NCBI GenBank assembly: GCA_965197375.1
Contig: CBDAMZ010000007.1
Coordinates: forward strand, 1 to 64,000
DNA from: CBDAMZ01 sp965197375
GTDB lineage: Bacteria > Acidobacteriota > Vicinamibacteria > Vicinamibacterales > UBA8438
DNA length: 64,000 nt
Reading direction: 5' to 3'
Position numbers and translations under genes: made by a program. The notes under the pieces were generated by a model. That model was not told the DNA's origin and made no database searches. It saw only the letters and a program-made list of their open reading frames with translations. Below, one piece after another: positions 35,754 through 45,069 of the stretch (within the stretch, counting starts at the first letter, position 1; every line of letters starts with the position of its first letter).

Positions 35754-36769
35754 CGTCGATACCATCCGGGCAATCCGAACAATCGGATCAGTTCGAGCTG
35801 ACGGCAGCGTTCTTGGACGTGGTTGAGCAGGCGGCCATCGCGTGCGCCCATACGATGGGCCAGGGCGATCGCCACCATTCTGATCAGGTTGCGGTCGAGG
35901 CGATGCGAGCCAGACTTGACCATGTCCCGATAGATGGTCTGGTCGTTATTGGTGAGGGGGAGCGCGACAGGGCCCCCATGCTCTACATCGGCGAGCGTGT
36001 CGGCCTGGCCGCACAGGGGCATGATGGGCTTCCGCAGATTGATATCGCTGTGGATCCGCTCGAAGGCACGAATCTATGTGCCACCGGCAAGCCACGAGCG
36101 ATCGCCGTCCTCGCGGCTGCCGAGCGGGGCGGTCTCCTCCATGCGCCAGACATCTACATGGAGAAGCTGGTCGTCGGCCCGCGAGCGAAGGAGGCAGTAA
36201 GTCTCGATGCTCCTGTGTCAGACAACCTGAAGGCCATTGCGAAGTGCCTGGATCGTGACGTCGAGGATCTGGTTGTTATTGTGCTCGACCGCCCTCGACA
36301 TGAACAGCTCATCAGTGACATCAGAGCTGCTGGCGCGCGGATCCGGTTAATCAGTGACGGTGATCTCACCTCAGCCATTTCGGCCGCGGTCATTGGCACT
36401 GGCACCCACGCAGTGATGGGTGTCGGCGGTGCGCCCGAAGGCGTCATCGCCGCAGCAGCGATGCGGTGTTTGAACGGTGAAATTTTCGGCCGTCTAATTA
36501 TCGACACGTCCGAGAAAGAGGAGCGAGCTCGCTCGATGGGTATCACCGATTTCGCGAAGGTCTACACGGCGGCCGATTTGGCGTCTGGGGAGCACCTCAT
36601 CGTCGCGGCGACCGGAGTTACCGAAGGGAGCCTGATGAAGGGAGTACGCTTTTTCGGTGAAGGCTGCCGGACGAGTTCGCTGATTATGCAGAAGCAGCCC
36701 CATCGTGTGCAGTTTATCGATACCATCCATGTGCGTGGGCGGGCCGGGACGTCTGGGTTGCGTTTTTGA
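35750..36769 (+). CDS. glpX: Fructose-1,6-bisphosphatase class II
   Basis: The 339-aa GlpX-type phosphatase hydrolyses fructose-1,6-bisphosphate in gluconeogenesis. It belongs to the Li-sensitive phosphatase fold: VVIGEGERDRAPMLYIGE supplies the Glu ligands, DIAVDPLEGTNLCATGKPRAI carries the D-P-(L/I)-(E/D)-G-T metal motif, and GVGGAPEGVIAAAAMRCLNG is the family C-terminal block. GTG 35750 overlaps the upstream stop (GTGA), implying translational coupling to the acyl-CoA dehydrogenase. The pairing fits growth on fatty or amino acids with gluconeogenic flux. Confidence 0.95.
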   Translation: MTSIPSGQSEQSDQFELTAAFLDVVEQAAIACAHTMGQGDRHHSDQVAVEAMRARLDHVPIDGLVVIGEGERDRAPMLYIGERVGLAAQGHDGLPQIDIAVDPLEGTNLCATGKPRAIAVLAAAERGGLLHAPDIYMEKLVVGPRAKEAVSLDAPVSDNLKAIAKCLDRDVEDLVVIVLDRPRHEQLISDIRAAGARIRLISDGDLTSAISAAVIGTGTHAVMGVGGAPEGVIAAAAMRCLNGEIFGRLIIDTSEKEERARSMGITDFAKVYTAADLASGEHLIVAATGVTEGSLMKGVRFFGEGCRTSSLIMQKQPHRVQFIDTIHVRGRAGTSGLRF

Positions 36770-37093
36770 AACCGGTCGGTCTGGAAATTCTCTAGCGAGC
36801 CCGTGGCTGAGTAGCCCGGCACACGGCTCTGGCAGCACCTGCTGGAGGGAGGGGCCCCCGTCTCGTTACCATGCCTATCTCGACGACTTGGTCGTCTACA
36901 TTAACCCGGTCGTCGAGACAGTGTCTGTGCGGTAGGCTACCTGTCGCGCTCGGACTCCGATTGCTTGTGCTTGCACCAGTCGTAACGGGCGCTTGGTCTT
37001 GTCCTCGGGAGCACCGCCGCGCTGGTGCGGCAGTGGGTCCAGGGGGCGGACCGGATGCTTGCTTCGGGATGGTTGCGGTGACATTGTGATCTC
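36770..37093. other. Intergenic between glpX and tsaC
   Basis: These 324 bases contain no open frame with protein-like composition and no clear promoter. A TCGACGAC/GTCGTCGA inverted repeat is split across 36880-36917 and might be a weak hairpin after glpX. It lacks a T-run, so I do not call a terminator. Confidence 0.4.
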
Positions 37094-37729
37094 GTGGCAG
37101 TCCAACTCCTCGTTGTTGACCCGTCAGCGCCTGGCGGCCCGGCACTTGAGGCTGCTGTCGCCGCCCTGACGGCTGGCCGGTTGGTGGCCTTCCCGACAGA
37201 TACACTCTATGGTCTCGCGGCCGATCCGCGCCACGCACGCGCGGTCGAGCTCCTCTTGCGGGCCAAGCAGCGGCGGGCCGGCCTAGCGGTGCCGCTTGCC
37301 GCGGCTAACCTCGGTCAGGTCAAGGTGGCTGCCGGCACGCTTTCGCCCCTGACCCGGCGACTGGCTGCACGGTTTTGGCCTGGCCCCCTGGCGCTCATTG
37401 TCGATGCTTCACCTACGCTCGATCGCCGGCTTCTGGGAAGCGGTGAGACCGTGGCCATCCGTGTTCCTGCGCACGCTGTTGCCCGCGCGCTCGCACGCGC
37501 GTTTGGTCATCCGGTGACCGCGACCAGCGTCAACCTGACCGGTCGCCCAGCGTCTGTAACGGCCGAACAGGCCATCGACAACCTTGGGTCGGCCTTGGCA
37601 GTTGTGCTCGATGCGGGTGGCACGCCAGGTGGCTCCCCATCGACGATCGTTGACGCGCGCGGAGCGGTGCCAGTACTGGTGCGCCGCGGCGTTGTGTCAT
37701 GGGACCGCGTGGTACAATCGCTCACGTGA
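37094..37729 (+). CDS. tsaC: L-threonylcarbamoyladenylate synthase (TsaC/Sua5 family)
   Basis: This 211-aa YrdC-domain protein makes threonylcarbamoyl-AMP for the t6A37 tRNA modification. The core is LVAFPTDTLYGLAADP (substrate pocket), LLRAKQRRAGLAVPL (basic ATP-binding segment, normally K-x-R), RFWPGPLALIVDAS and VTATSVNLTGRPAS (the S-A-N-x-S-G equivalent). It is the short form without the Sua5 domain. GTG 37094 is the start. Its stop overlaps the hflX start by 4 bases (GTGA), so the two are translationally coupled. Confidence 0.93.
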   Translation: MAVQLLVVDPSAPGGPALEAAVAALTAGRLVAFPTDTLYGLAADPRHARAVELLLRAKQRRAGLAVPLAAANLGQVKVAAGTLSPLTRRLAARFWPGPLALIVDASPTLDRRLLGSGETVAIRVPAHAVARALARAFGHPVTATSVNLTGRPASVTAEQAIDNLGSALAVVLDAGGTPGGSPSTIVDARGAVPVLVRRGVVSWDRVVQSLT

Positions 37730-39042
37730 AAGGCTCCCGGGCGGCTGCACGTCATGTGCCCGCGCGAGAGCGTGTGGCGATCGTGGGTCTCCTGTTTGGA
37801 ACGCGTCGACGCGCCGCCGTCGACGCGTCCCTCGATGAGTTGGCTGGTCTGGCGTCCACTGCCGGTGCGACCGTGGTTCACCGCGTGATTCAGGGGCGAG
37901 CTAGGCCGGACTCCGCGCTGTTTCTCGGCCGGGGTAAGGCTAAGTTACTGGCGCGAATATGCGCCGAGAGGAATGTCGACGTCGTCGTCGCTGACGATGA
38001 GCTGACACCAGCGCAGCTTCGGAATCTCGAAGCAGTGCTCGAGCGCCGCGTTATCGATCGTACGCAACTGATTTTAGACATCTTTGCATCTCGCGCTCGA
38101 ACGCGGGAGGGCAGGCTCCAGATCGAGCTCGCTCAGCTTCGGTATCTTTTGCCGAGGCTCGCCGGGACTGGCGTGGATCTGTCGCGCCTGGGCGCGGGCA
38201 TTGGCACGCGCGGGCCTGGCGAAACAAAGCTTGAGACCGATCGACGGCGAATCCGGTATCGAATCAGCCGCCTGTCACGTGATCTTGCATTGGTCCGCCG
38301 TCGCCGGGCCCAGCTCCGTGAACGCCGCCGGAAACGCGCGACGCCGACCGTGGCACTCGTCGGTTATACCAATGCGGGAAAGACCACGCTGTTTAATTTG
38401 CTCACGGGCAGCGCGGCGGAGTCGTCGGAGGCCTTGTTCGCTACACTCGATCCACTGCTCAGACAGCTACAGTTGCCGGATCGGCGCTCGGTGCTCATCT
38501 CGGATACCGTTGGCTTCATCGAGCGGTTGCCGCACACGTTGGTCGCCGCGTTCCAGGCCACGCTCGAGGAAGTGGCAAATGCCGATTTATTGCTCCATGT
38601 CGTCGACGTGGCTGACTCTGCGCGAGCGGAGCGGATGGCGGCCGTCGGCCGCGTGCTCGAGGAAGTTGGGGCAAGTGACCTGCCGGCGCATATCGTGTTC
38701 AACAAGTGTGACTTGCTTGTCGACGTGGAGGTAGATCGGATCCGGCATGCTAATCCGGAGGCGCTGTTCGTATCGGCCGTGACCAGTGCCGGGCACAAGG
38801 AACTGGTTGACGCCGTGACGCGAACCGTGCATATGGGCACGCAGCGTCTGACGCTCCACTTTGATGACAGACTGGCACGTGACCGCCGTCGCATTGCCCA
38901 GGTGTATCGCCATGGGCATGTACTGCAGCACGTGAGCAACGATGGGCGTGTCTTGATCGAGGTGGAGGTTCCCACGCAGCTCGTCGAGCGGTGGCGCGCC
39001 GGGGAGACTATGGCTCGTCGCCAGAGGGTAGTAGGGCACTAG
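37726..39042 (+). CDS. hflX: GTPase HflX
   Basis: This 438-aa ribosome-associated GTPase rescues or splits stalled ribosomes. The N-terminal domain has FLGRGKAKLLARICAERNVDVVVADDELTPAQLRNL, followed by the glycine-rich GAGIGTRGPGETKLETDRRRI linker. The G domain carries G1 GYTNAGKTTLFN, G3 SDTVGFI and G4 FNKCDLL. The C-terminal domain ends in a basic tail. GTG 37726 is taken because it overlaps the tsaC stop and begins the conserved region soon after; upstream in-frame residues belong to tsaC coding sequence. Confidence 0.95.
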   Translation: MKGSRAAARHVPARERVAIVGLLFGTRRRAAVDASLDELAGLASTAGATVVHRVIQGRARPDSALFLGRGKAKLLARICAERNVDVVVADDELTPAQLRNLEAVLERRVIDRTQLILDIFASRARTREGRLQIELAQLRYLLPRLAGTGVDLSRLGAGIGTRGPGETKLETDRRRIRYRISRLSRDLALVRRRRAQLRERRRKRATPTVALVGYTNAGKTTLFNLLTGSAAESSEALFATLDPLLRQLQLPDRRSVLISDTVGFIERLPHTLVAAFQATLEEVANADLLLHVVDVADSARAERMAAVGRVLEEVGASDLPAHIVFNKCDLLVDVEVDRIRHANPEALFVSAVTSAGHKELVDAVTRTVHMGTQRLTLHFDDRLARDRRRIAQVYRHGHVLQHVSNDGRVLIEVEVPTQLVERWRAGETMARRQRVVGH

Positions 39043-40400
39043 TGCGAGTGCAGCGATGTTGGGTGGGGCTACTGTTGGGTGCGACGCTTGCCGAAGTGGC
39101 GTGTGCCTCGAGAGTCCCGATAGTCACCACGCCCGCGTACCCCGATTACCTGTTTCCAACCGCGCCAGCCTCGTACGCCGATTCGCCAGTGGCCGAGCGA
39201 CATCAAGACGCCTGGGCGTTCTTCCAGGCCGGCGATCTTGGTACAGCGGAGGAGCGGTTTACTGCCCTACTAGGGCGCGAGCCGGCCTTCTATCCGGCCG
39301 CGGTTGCGTTAGGGTGGATCGGCATGGCCCGCGGCCGGTACGACGATGCCGTCGTGTATTTCGACCAGGTGGTCGAGCGGGTGGCGACCTACGTTCCAGC
39401 GCTTGTAGGCCGCGGCGAGGCTTATCTGGCAACCGGCAACGTGGAGGCAGCGCTGCAGAGCTTTGAGGTGGCTCTGGTGGCGGAGCCGGAACTGACGCGC
39501 GTCGAGCGCCTCGTGTCGGAACTACGGTTTGCCAGTATGACCGCGGGTGTTGCCAATGCTCGTGCGGCCGCCGACGCCGGCCGGTTTGACGAGGCCGAAC
39601 GGAGGTATGAGCTGGTCATTGCGACCTCGCCAGATAGCGTATTCCTGCACCTCGAACTTGCGCGCGTGAAACAACAGCAAGGCCAGCTTGTCGCGGCGTT
39701 GGATCGTGTGCAGCGTGCCACTGCGCTCAACCCAGAGGATTCGTCGGCGCTCGTGCTCGAGGGCGAGTTGCACGAGGCACTGGGAGCCCTAGAAGCCGCG
39801 GAGCAGGCGTACCGGCGTGCGGACAGTCTGGACCCGACCGAAGACACGTCTACTCGGCTTGGACGCGTACGCGAGCGTGTACGGTTCCTGGCACTCCCGG
39901 TCGAGTATCGGAGCATTTCGAGCCTGGAGGTGATAACGCGTGGTGACCTCGCGTCGCTCGTCGGCGTTCGTCTGGGCGAGCTCCTAGAGGAAGCCGCGGG
40001 CATGAAGCAGACCATCATCATCACCGACACCAGGAACCACTGGGCCAACCCCTGGATTTTGTCGGTCACGCAGTCTGGCGTCATGCAGGTCGATGCCGGC
40101 TACCGGTTCGAGCCCGATCGAACGGTCCGGCGGGGTGGGTTTGCCGAAGTGGTGGCGGCTGTTCTTGATCTGATTGAGCGAATCGATCCTGGACAAGCAC
40201 TGCGCTGGCAGGAGGCGCGACCGTACTTTTCGGATATGAATACCGATCACCTCAACTACCGAAGCGCGGCGCAAGCAGTGTCCGCTGGAGTGTTTCAAAC
40301 GCTCGAAGATAACACCTTTCACCCGACGCGCGCCGTCGGTGGCCAGGAAGCGGTTGCGGCCGTAGACCGTCTTATCGCCTTGGCCCGAGAGGTGAGGTAA
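39042..40400 (+). CDS. Tetratricopeptide-repeat protein with two C-terminal SLH-like domains
   Basis: From GTG 39042 (sharing one base with the hflX stop) it is 452 aa. The N-terminus looks like a lipoprotein or signal segment (VGLLLGATLAEVACAS). TPR helices follow (AWAFFQAGDLGTAEERFTAL, ALGWIGMARGRYDDAVVYFD, HLELARVKQQQGQLVAALDR, ELHEALGALEAAEQAYRRAD). The last 120 residues contain two S-layer-homology-like units: DTRNHWANPWILSVTQSGVM...FEPDRTVRRGGFAEVV and FSDMNTDHLNYRSAAQAVSAGVF...FHPTRAVGGQEAV. SLH units bind cell-wall glycans, so it is probably an envelope organiser. Confidence 0.8.
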   Translation: MRVQRCWVGLLLGATLAEVACASRVPIVTTPAYPDYLFPTAPASYADSPVAERHQDAWAFFQAGDLGTAEERFTALLGREPAFYPAAVALGWIGMARGRYDDAVVYFDQVVERVATYVPALVGRGEAYLATGNVEAALQSFEVALVAEPELTRVERLVSELRFASMTAGVANARAAADAGRFDEAERRYELVIATSPDSVFLHLELARVKQQQGQLVAALDRVQRATALNPEDSSALVLEGELHEALGALEAAEQAYRRADSLDPTEDTSTRLGRVRERVRFLALPVEYRSISSLEVITRGDLASLVGVRLGELLEEAAGMKQTIIITDTRNHWANPWILSVTQSGVMQVDAGYRFEPDRTVRRGGFAEVVAAVLDLIERIDPGQALRWQEARPYFSDMNTDHLNYRSAAQAVSAGVFQTLEDNTFHPTRAVGGQEAVAAVDRLIALAREVR

Positions 40401-40421
40401 ACTCGGAACGTAGCGCTTCTG

Positions 40422-40976
40422 ATGCCTCCGCTCACGACGGCTAATCAGCTCACCCTCTTCCGGCTACTTCTGGTCCCTGGGCTGGTGATCCTGGTACTTT
40501 ACGGCTTCAACGGTTGGGCTTTTTTGACGTTCACGGTGGCTGGTCTCACCGATGGCCTCGACGGTCTGATCGCACGGCGATCGGGCCAGAGGACGAATCT
40601 TGGCGCGCTGCTCGACCCAATGGCTGACAAGCTTCTTCTTATCTCGACCTTCGTGGTCCTGACGCTACCAGGCCTGGAGCTCGCCAACCGTCTACCGGTG
40701 TGGTTGACGGTGCTGCTCATCAGCCGGGACATCGTGATCGTGCTGACCGTGGCGGTTGTTAACCTCGCGGTCGAGCAGAGGGTGTTCTATCCGTCGACGC
40801 TAGGCAAGGCCGCGACTCTGATCTACATTCTCACCGGGGCCGTGACGTTGTACTGCAACTACTTGAACCGGCCGTCGGCGATCGTTGACGTTGCCATCTA
40901 TGCGTCCCTTGGCGCGACCTTGATTTCTGGGTTGCACTACATCGTTCACGCTGCACGGGTGGTGAATGAAGGCTAG
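40422..40976 (+). CDS. pgsA: CDP-diacylglycerol-glycerol-3-phosphate 3-phosphatidyltransferase
   Basis: This 184-aa integral membrane enzyme makes phosphatidylglycerophosphate, the precursor of phosphatidylglycerol. It begins TTANQLTLFRLLLVPGL, characteristic of PgsA, and carries the CDP-alcohol phosphotransferase motif D-G-x2-A-R-x8-G-x3-D-x3-D as TDGLDGLIARRSG..TNLGALLDPMADK (about 43-69). At least four hydrophobic helices follow. ATG 40422 lies 22 bases after the TPR gene on the same strand. With plsC it is a second phospholipid gene in the window. Confidence 0.93.
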   Translation: MPPLTTANQLTLFRLLLVPGLVILVLYGFNGWAFLTFTVAGLTDGLDGLIARRSGQRTNLGALLDPMADKLLLISTFVVLTLPGLELANRLPVWLTVLLISRDIVIVLTVAVVNLAVEQRVFYPSTLGKAATLIYILTGAVTLYCNYLNRPSAIVDVAIYASLGATLISGLHYIVHAARVVNEG

Positions 40977-41133
40977 ACTTAGTCAGATCATCTACACGAA
41001 CGACACCAATTTTCACCGTTATTGCCTTTATCGATCCGGTCGACCTGGCACGTGAACGCCAGATTTTTCGTTACGGTTTAGCCTTTTGATGCCCCGGTCT
41101 GAGGATTAGGAAGTAAACGGTGCGGTTCGGCGA

Positions 41134-42099
41134 TTATCGCCGCTGGTCAGCGTCCTGCCGGGCAAGCTTTTTACGGAAATAGGCGATTGTGGAGGCCAGA
41201 CCTTCGCTGAGCGGTACCCGAGGCTCCCAGTTGAGCAACGTGTGCGCCCGTGAGATGTCCGGTTGGCGGACTTTGGGATCGTCTTCGGGGAGTGGCCGAT
41301 AGACGATCCGGGACGATGATCCAACAGCGGCGATTACCTCGTGTGCAAGCTGCTCGATCGTCATTTCCTGGGGGTTACCGATATTGACTGGCTCGTTCAC
41401 GTCCGACTCTGCGAGCCGGATCACTCCTTCGACCAAATCGCTGACATAGCAAAAGCTTCGGGTTTGCTCGCCGGTGCCGAAGACGGTCACGTCCTTTCCA
41501 CCTAATGCTTGCGTGATGAAGGTGGGTAGAGCACGTCCGTCACGGACTCGCATTCGCGGGCCGTACGTGTTGAAGATCCGAACGATCTTAGTGTCGAGAG
41601 CATGGTAGCGGTGATAGGCGGTCGTCATGGCTTCAGCGAACCGCTTAGCCTCGTCGTACACGCCACGCGGACCGATTGGGTTCACGTTGCCCCAATAGGT
41701 CTCCCGTTGTGGATGCTCGAGCGGATCTCCATAAACTTCTGAGGTGGAGGCCAACACGAAGCGGGCGCGCTTGTCTTTCGCCAGGCCTAGTGCTTTGTGC
41801 GTCCCCAGTGCACCAACCTTGAGCGTCGGGATCGGGAGGTCAAGGTAGTCGAGGGGGCTGGCTGGGCTTGCCCAGTGGAGCACGAGGTCTACCTTCCCGT
41901 CGATATAGATGTAATTTGTGACGTCGTGCTTGATAAATAGGAAGTCGCGGTTCACCAGATGCGAAATGTTCTCGGCATCTCCGGTCAATAGGTTGTCGGC
42001 TCCGATGACTGAGTAGCCACGGTCAAGCAGCGCGTCGGCCAAGTGTGAGCCGATGAAGCCGGCGGCACCGGTAATGACGGCGCGTGGTTTTGAAGTCAT
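41134..42099 (-). CDS. NAD-dependent sugar epimerase/decarboxylase, probably UDP-glucuronate decarboxylase (UDP-xylose synthase)
   Basis: The 321-aa extended SDR has the NAD motif ITGAAGFIGSHLADALL, active-site Ser/Thr in STSEVYGDP and Tyr-x3-Lys as YDEAK. HWASPASPLDYLDLPIPTLKVGALGTH and RIFNTYGPRMRVRDGRALPTFI are the sequence style of UXS enzymes, which turn UDP-glucuronate into UDP-xylose. ugd, which makes UDP-glucuronate, lies 10 kb away in the same polysaccharide locus and supports that call. A dTDP-glucose dehydratase-like role is the alternative. It is the most distal gene of the leftward cluster. Confidence 0.85.
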   Translation of the reverse strand: MTSKPRAVITGAAGFIGSHLADALLDRGYSVIGADNLLTGDAENISHLVNRDFLFIKHDVTNYIYIDGKVDLVLHWASPASPLDYLDLPIPTLKVGALGTHKALGLAKDKRARFVLASTSEVYGDPLEHPQRETYWGNVNPIGPRGVYDEAKRFAEAMTTAYHRYHALDTKIVRIFNTYGPRMRVRDGRALPTFITQALGGKDVTVFGTGEQTRSFCYVSDLVEGVIRLAESDVNEPVNIGNPQEMTIEQLAHEVIAAVGSSSRIVYRPLPEDDPKVRQPDISRAHTLLNWEPRVPLSEGLASTIAYFRKKLARQDADQRR

Positions 42100-42245
42100 C
42101 TGGTTGAGCCTGAGAAATGGGCTAGGCGGATCATGAGTCGGCTAATCCCGAGCATTAACTTGATCGAGGGTTGTGCTGCATCAAGCTTTTCCGATTTTTC
42201 CTGTGCCGATCGTGTCGACGGCGTGAAATCAAGTAACAACCAGAA

Positions 42246-43682
42246 CTAGTACGCGTGCTTGTGGGAGGACGCTCGTAAGAGCGTGAGACACATAATCTTG
42301 AAGTCTAGTGTCACCGACCAGTTCTCGATGTAGTACAGGTCGTAGTCAATCCGTTTCTCGACCGACGTGTTGCCGCGCCAGCCGTTGACCTGAGCCCACC
42401 CCGTCATGCCAGACTTAACCTTGTGACGAAGCATATATTTCGGCACCCGGTTTTTGAACTGTTCGACAAAGAATGGGCGCTCTGGGCGTGGGCCGACGAG
42501 TGACATGTCTCCCTTAAGTACGTTCCAGAGCTGTGGGAGCTCGTCAAGGCTCAAGCGACGGAGCAACTGTCCTACTGATGTTCGTCGCGGGTCGTTCTCA
42601 CGCGCCCACACTGGCCCGGTGTCGCGCTCGGCGTCTTTGGCCATCGATCTAAATTTCCAGACCATAAACGGCCGTCCGTCCAGGCCCATCCGTTCCTGAC
42701 GGTAGAAAACTGTCCCGGACGAGCCGAGTCGGATGGCCGTGGCGATGATGACGAAGGGCACGGCCAAGACGACCAGTGCTACTGTGGAGACGACCACGTC
42801 GATAACGCGTTTAATTATGCTATTGAGCCCCTGTAGCGGCACGTCGTTCACGTTAATCAGCGGAACTCCGTCTAGATCCTCGAGCTTCGCGCGCAGTGTG
42901 ACAAACTGCAGGAAGTCCGGAACGACCTTGACATCAATACACTCACGATTGGCCACCTCGACGAGCTCCAGCATGTTCATGTGCTCCTCGAGGGGCAACG
43001 CTACGTAGAGCTGGTCGATCCGCTCGCGTCGAACGATCTCCTCGACATCGGCCAAGGTACCGAGCAGCGGGAGGCCTCGATAGCCGAGGTAATCGCCGCC
43101 GGCGCGGTCGTCGATGAATCCTAGGATCCGGTACCCGAGCTCTCCATGCTGCAGGACCCTATCGGCGACGTGACGGGCGAGATCGCCGGCGCCAGCGATT
43201 AACACCCGTCTAAGACCAAGTCCGGCTCTAAACCGTCGCTCCATAAACGTGCGCACGAGCGCGCGTGAGGTGTACGTCAAGCCCACGTTGAGGCCGACGA
43301 ACAGTCCCCAGACTAACCTGGAGATTTCATAGGTACCCGCCGTCCTCGCCTGTTCAGACGCATAGTAGGCCTGGATGTACAGCGTGACGAGTAAGCCGAG
43401 CACGACCGCAATTAGACTTCCGACGAGCACGGTAAAGAAGTCGTCCACCCGCGTGCGACTTCGGTGTAAGCGGTACGCGCCCTGCAAGTGGAAGGCCAGT
43501 GGTACAAGCAGGCCGAGAAACGGCATTACCGCGAGATACTGTTCGAATGGTGGTTGTCCCTTCGGTGCCGCGATGGTGTTTGTCTCAAATCTAAGGGCGT
43601 AGGAAAGCGCGAACGCCCCCATACCCAACAGGCTGTCGAGGGCGACGTGACAGGAAGCGAGAACACGGGCATGACGTGTCAT
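42246..43682 (-). CDS. Undecaprenyl-phosphate sugar phosphotransferase (WbaP/exopolysaccharide initiating type)
   Basis: This 478-aa polytopic protein starts repeat-unit synthesis by moving sugar-1-phosphate from UDP-sugar to undecaprenyl phosphate. Five hydrophobic helices are visible: four in the first 130 residues and one near 285. A nucleotide-binding-like cytoplasmic domain (RRVLIAGAGDLARHVADRVL, about 158-177) sits between. The catalytic bacterial sugar-transferase domain has VFYRQERMGLDGRPFMVWKFRSM, RRLSLDELPQLWNVLKGDMSLVGPRPERP and GMTGWAQVNGWRG. It matches the glucose/galactose-type polyprenyl glycosylphosphotransferases of exopolysaccharide loci. It lies between the SDR gene and the glycosyltransferases. 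Confidence 0.92.
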   Translation of the reverse strand: MTRHARVLASCHVALDSLLGMGAFALSYALRFETNTIAAPKGQPPFEQYLAVMPFLGLLVPLAFHLQGAYRLHRSRTRVDDFFTVLVGSLIAVVLGLLVTLYIQAYYASEQARTAGTYEISRLVWGLFVGLNVGLTYTSRALVRTFMERRFRAGLGLRRVLIAGAGDLARHVADRVLQHGELGYRILGFIDDRAGGDYLGYRGLPLLGTLADVEEIVRRERIDQLYVALPLEEHMNMLELVEVANRECIDVKVVPDFLQFVTLRAKLEDLDGVPLINVNDVPLQGLNSIIKRVIDVVVSTVALVVLAVPFVIIATAIRLGSSGTVFYRQERMGLDGRPFMVWKFRSMAKDAERDTGPVWARENDPRRTSVGQLLRRLSLDELPQLWNVLKGDMSLVGPRPERPFFVEQFKNRVPKYMLRHKVKSGMTGWAQVNGWRGNTSVEKRIDYDLYYIENWSVTLDFKIMCLTLLRASSHKHAY

Positions 43683-43715
43683 CGTACGGTCTCGCCTCCA
43701 GACTTGGTGAGCATT

Positions 43716-44873
43716 TCAGCGTTTTGCCACCTGCTCTATGACCGAGCGCATCTGGTCCTGAAACCGTGTGCGGGAAAACCGAAGCGCCGCTGCACGTAGG
43801 CGCGACGGGTCGAACGAATGGTTGCTGGTTTGCTGGATAGCATCGGCAAAGGCCTCCGCTGTCTGTTCCTCAACCCGCAGACCTGTGACGCCATCTTGGA
43901 CTGTCTCGCACGCGCCCCCTCGCGCGTAGGCGATGACAGGCCGGCCGCAGGCTTGCGCTTCGACCGGCGCGATGCCGAAGTCCTCTTCTCCCGTGAGCAA
44001 GAACCCCCGCGCACCTCGGTAGAGTTCCCGCAGCTCGTGATCGGATCGGTTACCCATGAATTCGACGGTCGAACTTGCTATTGACTGTAGGCGGTCCATT
44101 TCAGGCCCCTCTCCGACGATGCGAAGCGTGACATCGGCCAACCGACACGCGTCAATAGCCAGATCGATCCGTTTGTAGGGAACTAGGGCAGACACGGCCA
44201 TAAAGTAGCGGCCCGGTGGTGACCCGTCCGGGTTAAAAAAACTTGTGTCGACCGGTGGGTAGACGACGCTGGACGGCTGATTATAGTATCGACGGATCCT
44301 TCCCGCAACATGTTGTGAAATAGCGACATAGCAATCAACTCGTCCCGCCGTCGCGGCATCCCACTGCGCCAGCTGGCGAAGGGCGAGGCGATAAAGCTGG
44401 CTGCGTACCGATCCTACGCGCTGCCGTCCGAAGTAGGCGTCGAACTGGTCCCAGGCGTAGCGCATTGGAGTGAAGCAGTAGCAGAGGTGCCGCGCGCGCC
44501 CAGTCTTGACGACGGCTTTCGCGGCACAGTGGCTGGTGCTCACGATCAGCTCGGTGCTGTCTAGGTCAAACTGCTCGATGGCCGCCGGGAAAAGTGGGAG
44601 GTACTGTCGGTAGCGGGTCCTGGCGAGTGGCAGGTACTGCAGGAACGAGGGGCGTGGGCGGTACGATTCTATTCGCGCCGTTACGCTGCCGCGGTTGTGA
44701 ACCAGCGTGAAAAGCTTGGCATCGGGTAGCAGCTCACAAAGGGCGTCCAGGGCCTTCTCGCCGCCCCGCATGCCGGTCAACCAGTCGTGGACGAGAGCCA
44801 CGCGCCGGCCGCCAGTGCCCGCTGGACGTACGACGTCTGTACCGGTGAACGACGTCTCGGTTGGGTGTTCCAT
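43716..44873 (-). CDS. Glycosyltransferase family 4
   Basis: This 385-aa GT-B retaining transferase has RRVALVHDWLTGMRGGEKALDAL in the N-terminal Rossmann half and an acceptor region with the LCYCFTPMRYAWDQFDAYFG block often seen in mannosyl-type GT4 proteins. The C-terminal donor domain has YFMAVSALVPYKRIDLAIDA and the E-x7-E motif in GEEDFGIAPVEAQACGRPVIAY. It ends 34 bases before the initiating transferase gene on the same strand. Donor sugar is not predictable; GDP-mannose is a guess from similarity in the acceptor domain. Confidence 0.9.
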   Translation of the reverse strand: MEHPTETSFTGTDVVRPAGTGGRRVALVHDWLTGMRGGEKALDALCELLPDAKLFTLVHNRGSVTARIESYRPRPSFLQYLPLARTRYRQYLPLFPAAIEQFDLDSTELIVSTSHCAAKAVVKTGRARHLCYCFTPMRYAWDQFDAYFGRQRVGSVRSQLYRLALRQLAQWDAATAGRVDCYVAISQHVAGRIRRYYNQPSSVVYPPVDTSFFNPDGSPPGRYFMAVSALVPYKRIDLAIDACRLADVTLRIVGEGPEMDRLQSIASSTVEFMGNRSDHELRELYRGARGFLLTGEEDFGIAPVEAQACGRPVIAYARGGACETVQDGVTGLRVEEQTAEAFADAIQQTSNHSFDPSRLRAAALRFSRTRFQDQMRSVIEQVAKR

Positions 44874-45069
44874 GCTTGGGTTGCTAAGTGGCCCGTTTCA
44901 CAATCACGGCGGTATTCGGCCGTCGATGGATTCTGCTAAGGGACGAGCTGGAACTTTTATTAGTGGGTCCAACGCTCCCGGTATTCTCCGGCCTCACCAT
45001 TTTGCGATGGCCGGACGTGGCCTCCATTAGCTGGTCCTCGATGCGGCACCGTGGTTGCGAACGGGACTG

